Shown here: one piece after another, positions 60,604 to 64,000 of the stretch
Layout of the letters: each line of letters starts with the position of its first letter
How positions within the stretch are numbered: the stretch's first letter is position 1
NCBI GenBank assembly: GCA_018894105.1
Contig: CM032124.1
Coordinates: 8,045,501 to 8,109,500, forward strand
Source of the DNA: Jacaranda mimosifolia
Taxonomy: Eukaryota > Streptophyta > Magnoliopsida > Lamiales > Bignoniaceae
Direction: 5' to 3'
DNA length: 64,000 nucleotides
Program-made: the position numbers and the translations under genes
Notes under the pieces: model-generated
Seen by the model: the letters and a program-made list of their open reading frames with translations, nothing else
Told to the model about the DNA's origin: nothing
Database searches by the model: none

Positions 60604-60723
60604 AGCTGAGTGGCATGTGGCCCAACGGTATTAGTTTTCCATATAATATGAGAAGTTAGGAGTTTGAACTTTAACGGACTCCTGATTTCTGTGTGTATAA
60701 ATAAAAAAAAAAAAAAAAAAAAA
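60604..60723 (+). mobile_element. tRNA-derived SINE with A-tail
   Basis: 'gctgagtggcatgtggcccaa' resembles box A, 'ggagtttgaacttt' about 50 bases later resembles box B (GTTCRANNC), and a 20-base A-run at 60704-60723 closes it. It sits about 140-260 bases upstream of the intact membrane gene and could influence its promoter. Confidence 0.6.
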
Positions 60724-61799
60724 TGACCAATGCAGGAAAATGAGTTGAGCGTTCATTTTGACTGCGTCGAAGGTTAATTCTCATCTTTATACCTGATCAA
60801 ATTACCTACCTTGAAAAAGTGTCTAAATCAATATTAGGTATAACTTTTTGCTATATCTATCATGACATTAAAAGTGATTGATTTATCTATCCTCAGAGAG
60901 AAATAAAAAGAAATAATTCTATTAATTCGTTGATTTTCTTTTAATTGCATGATAAATTTTCATCACAAACGAACTAACTTGAATCTAATTTGTGTATATC
61001 AATAGCAATACTATCGAGCATACATCCGCAAAGATAATCATCAATCTGCATCTTTTTCTTTTCTGTTTCCATATGATATATGATTGTTGGAATTTTTGGA
61101 GGCACCTTTTTGGTTCTCATTGAATTGATATCGATTAAGCCGCCACCACGTCACTAATTCTGTATCCCTGAGACTTTGTCGGCATAAATGGCTAATTAAA
61201 AAGATAACTATTTGTAGAAACCCGAGTAACGTTCTAAAGACTTAACCAAACATATATATATATATATATATATTTATTTTCCCACCAAAACACTAAAAAT
61301 TTTTTTCTCAAAATACCATATCCGATCCTTCATTATTCAAAACTTCCCCATTTTCTAATATATACATACATATATTATATTATATTATATGTATTATAAT
61401 TTTAACAATAAAAAAATCACACAATTTTATTTTCACCACAATAATACAACAAAAAGTATTAATTTGATTGCTACTGTAAAAAATATTTCATCTTAAAATA
61501 TAAACAAACATAACAAAACTCTTCAAAATTAATTCTTAATTATTCTCCAAAACATAACTGAAAATTCATTACATTCCTCAATACAACTTTCATATTCTCT
61601 AATATTACTTTTAACATTTATTCTCCAAAATTAATATTAAAATTACACACAAAAAAATATAACCAAACACTCCCTAAATGTTTTAATGCTACTTTGACTG
61701 GGACTTTTCGTTCAACTTCTTGTTGTGGAAAAGTGCATACTAATTGTTTCACAACAATGACTTGGGAAACTTATTATTGCGTGCATATGCTACTAAGAG
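60724..61799. other. AT-rich intergenic DNA
   Basis: No gene. (TA)n microsatellite at 61251-61273, and an AC/AT-rich stretch to 61680. Confidence 0.35.
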
Positions 61800-61910
61800 T
61801 CAACGGTAACGGGAAGTCTTGTCTATTAATGTGGCCTACTCTCAAATGGGGGCCCATAAATGGACTGTATCATGACTGGCACATGCTATATATGAATTAC
61901 TTTGATTTGA
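61800..61910 (+). pseudogene. membrane-family 5' flank remnant
   Basis: 'agtcttgtctattaatgtggcctact' and 'tcatgactggcacatgctatatatgaatt' match, in order, 41328-41352 and 41409-41436 upstream of copy B. No coding body follows. Confidence 0.5.
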
Positions 61911-62139
61911 CTTCTGGAAAAACTTCTTGCATGGCTCATCGTCGAATTGAGTAAGTTCACATAGGGTAGATAATATATACGTATAGTTCAAAGTCGAGAC
62001 TATTCAAAGCTAAAATATGTTTTCTGAAAGCATAAATAAGAATAGGGTACGTCACTTGAAGTTACCTATCAATACTGAAATCAGTGACCAATTTGAAATA
62101 AGTTTTTTTTTAATCGATCATTAATTTGAAATCAGTATT

Positions 62140-62235
62140 TATCACTAGGGGTGGTGGTTTAGTGATTCTAAACTTACTCTCAAGTGGTTTGATAAGTCAC
62201 ATTTTGAATTCGAATTTATTTTATGTATTTGTCAA
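62140..62235 (+). mobile_element. SINE-like tract
   Basis: 'ggtggtttagtgattctaaac' (box A-like) and 'tttgaattcgaattt' (box B-like) are spaced as in a tRNA-derived SINE. It resembles the minus-strand tract at 33668-33755. No long A-tail. Confidence 0.45.
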
Positions 62236-62424
62236 AAATATTTATTAGTTATATGCTTTTTAGCCTGAGTGTGGACTAATGCTAGCATATCTAAACATAT
62301 GTTAAATTACAATAAATTTGTATTTTATTTACTAATTTTTAATATATATATATATAAGTACAAAATGGTGTTTATATAAACAACTTTAAAATTCATCTAA
62401 ATATAGATATAACAAATATAATCA

Positions 62425-62530
62425 AGTGGTTTTTGTCCGCCCTGCAACATAAGTCTCACATGAAATGTGAGGTCAGAGGTTCGAACACAAGAGACATCTG
62501 AAGTGGGTGTGTAAATAATAAAAAAAAATA
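62425..62530 (+). mobile_element. tRNA-derived SINE
   Basis: Box A-like 'aagtggtttttgtccg' and a clear box B 'gaggttcgaacaca' (62475) are followed by 'aataataaaaaaaaat' as a tail. About 105 bases. Confidence 0.6.
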
Positions 62531-62659
62531 TGAATATAATACTTTGATTAAATTGTTATAATTAGACTTTAATTAATTAAATAAACAATAAATTTAAACT
62601 TTTAACTAAAAAATTAGTAAATATATTTCCAACCGGAGCATTATATTTAACTAAAAAAA

Positions 62660-63300
62660 CTACTATGACTTCACTTGCATTGTTTATTGACTTTGAATTC
62701 CCAGCTCAGGCTGGAATTTCTTATAAATTTCGCTTCCGTCTTTCTCCCAGTTAACAGTTGTTCATCAAGACATCAATGCAGTGAAGGTTCATCTTGCATT
62801 TCCTCAATGACTTTAGATTCCACTTGTGCAAGACATTACAAAGTCAAGGTTTGGTGTCAGGTGAATAGAGGTGCTAAGATTAAGGCCCCATTTGGTTTTA
62901 TTTTTATTTTTAACTTTCATTTCTATCATTTTTGAAATGTTGAAAAGTAATTAGTAAAAATGAATTGAAAATGGATTTGTATTTAGATAAATTGTTAAAA
63001 AAGTAATAATTATATTGGTTTTAGTAAGTTGTAGGTGGAAAAAGATAGAAACAATAAAATAGAGAGAGAATATATATAAATTATTGGAAGAAAATATATA
63101 AGTTATAGGAAAATATATTTTGAAAATGAAAATAAAATTAAAATTGAATGAAAATGTGTAAAATGTGATGTGCTTCATTTTTGAAGTAGTAGAAAATATA
63201 AAAATGAGATTTGAAAATAAAATCAAATGGGCCTTTAGTTGCCTCTTGTTTCTCCTCGGGTCTCATGGGTAGGAAACGTTTTATCTAAAATAACGCAAAT
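62660..63300 (+). promoter_or_regulatory. 5' flank of a further membrane-family copy (D)
   Basis: 62665-62880 and 63238-63290 together match 40980-41285. The two halves are separated by a 352-bp MITE. The coding body is not in the window; the proximal flank resumes at 63970. Confidence 0.65.
62883..63234. mobile_element. Tourist/Harbinger-like MITE, 352 bp
   Basis: Ends AGGCCCCATTTGGTTTTATTTT and the inverted AAAATAAAATCAAATGGGCCT, flanked by TTA (62880-62882 and 63235-63237). Three-base TTA duplications and a GGCC-type inverted end fit PIF/Harbinger MITEs. The 91-codon minus-strand frame inside is low-complexity and not a gene. Confidence 0.8.
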
Positions 63301-63514
63301 GCAAATGACAAGAGACTTCTATTTAAAATAGGTGAGTTACATTCAAATCCCTAAGATTTAGTTTAATAACAAAAAAAATTGTTGTTTTAAAAATTATATT
63401 TACATCATAATATTTGTTGTCGTCTAACATTTTACTCTAACTATTATATATTAAAAATTATTTTCTACTAGGTTCGACCTTTTTCTTATGGACGACAATA
63501 CCTTAGGGGTGGTA

Positions 63515-63860
63515 CAGTGAGATATTCAAATTTTTAAGGATTTATTTATATTTATTATTAATTGTTTGTTTGAGGACTTAAATATAATAAAATATAAATA
63601 AATCCCAAACAAATCCTTAAGAAACTTATCTTAAAGAATAATGAAACTTATCTTAAAGAATAATGATTTTAATGTAATTATTTAAAATGTTCATTTGTTA
63701 GTTATATAATTTTTTTACAGAATTTTTTATTTATTTATTTATTAAATATATAAATAATTAATTAAATTTATTTTGTGTAAGGTTATAAATTTGAATACAA
63801 AAAAATTAGGGTGATAAAAATTAATATAACAAATAAATCCTCATAAATTCAAAAATATGG
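63515..63860. mobile_element. second MITE-like inverted-repeat element
   Basis: 'ttcaaatttttaaggatttattt' (about 63525) pairs with the reverse complement of 'aaataaatcctcataaattcaaa' (63832-63854). AT-rich inside, no coding. It would explain the extra distance between the distal and proximal flank of copy D. Confidence 0.5.
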
Positions 63861-63969
63861 CAAACAAGTCCAAGAGTTTAATATTTCTATCATTTTTTTG
63901 ATTTCTTCTTTTTTTACAATTTTTAACGGTAGGGCATTTTGTCTTATCACACTTTCCCTAGCATTACAT

Positions 63970-64000
63970 TTAAGAAATGTTACAAGTATAAGTTACACCT
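63970..64000 (+). promoter_or_regulatory. proximal 5' flank of copy D at window edge
   Basis: 'aatgttacaagtataagttacacct' matches 41484-41508, which lies about 125 bases upstream of copy B's ATG. A further family member should start about 100 bases beyond the window. Confidence 0.6.

Noticed and set aside
62951..63226. 91-codon minus-strand hydrophobic frame
   Set aside because: It lies wholly inside a MITE and is AT-rich low complexity.
1..64000. Search for tRNA, rRNA, CRISPR or bacterial-type operons
   Set aside because: None seen; tRNA-like boxes belong to short SINE-like tracts and the sequence is clearly plant nuclear.

Overview
This is AT-rich plant nuclear DNA, dominated by decayed transposable elements. 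The only cellular genes I recognise belong to two families. One is an R1-type (late-blight-resistance-like) CC-NB-LRR gene. The other is a plant-specific family of multipass membrane proteins of unknown function. R1-type NLRs are typical of asterids such as Solanales and Lamiales, so an asterid is the best guess. I cannot name the species.

Layout. 1-13945: several copies of one Ty3/gypsy-like LTR family (TGTAAC...GTTACA termini), including a solo LTR (9779-13006) with a perfect 5-bp target-site duplication, nested inside another copy of the same family. 13990-15740: decayed gypsy pol fragment (integrase end, Tat-like). 15915-about 20470: decayed Ty1/copia element. 20870-24013: pseudogene A of the membrane family, plus strand. 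24740-25540: minus-strand crumbs of the same family. 25568-33291: minus-strand NLR pseudogene, interrupted in its LRR region by a complete copia element (26637-31503). 33832-38545: tandemly duplicated AT-rich LTR-like repeat. 38930-39483: a 3' remnant of the membrane family. 40226-40697: a fresh 235-bp tandem duplication. 40900-43810: pseudogene B of the membrane family. 44870-45120: an orphaned 5' flank. 46057-57655: two direct copies of a 1.6-2 kb segment, the left one split by a 7.4-kb terminal-inverted-repeat element (47667-55084) that itself holds half a gypsy element. 58184-60463: the intact membrane-family gene C, minus strand. 61800-64000: 5' flanks of at least one more copy, whose body should begin just beyond the right edge.

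Interpretation. The window is a birth-and-death cluster. It holds one intact membrane-protein gene, two multi-lesion pseudogenes and at least five smaller remnants in both orientations, next to a dead NLR. The youngest large event is probably the copia insertion: 5 differences between its 412-bp LTRs, catalytic residues intact, GGTAG on both sides. The only long intact reading frames are the copia polyprotein and gene C. No tRNA, rRNA or CRISPR locus was seen.
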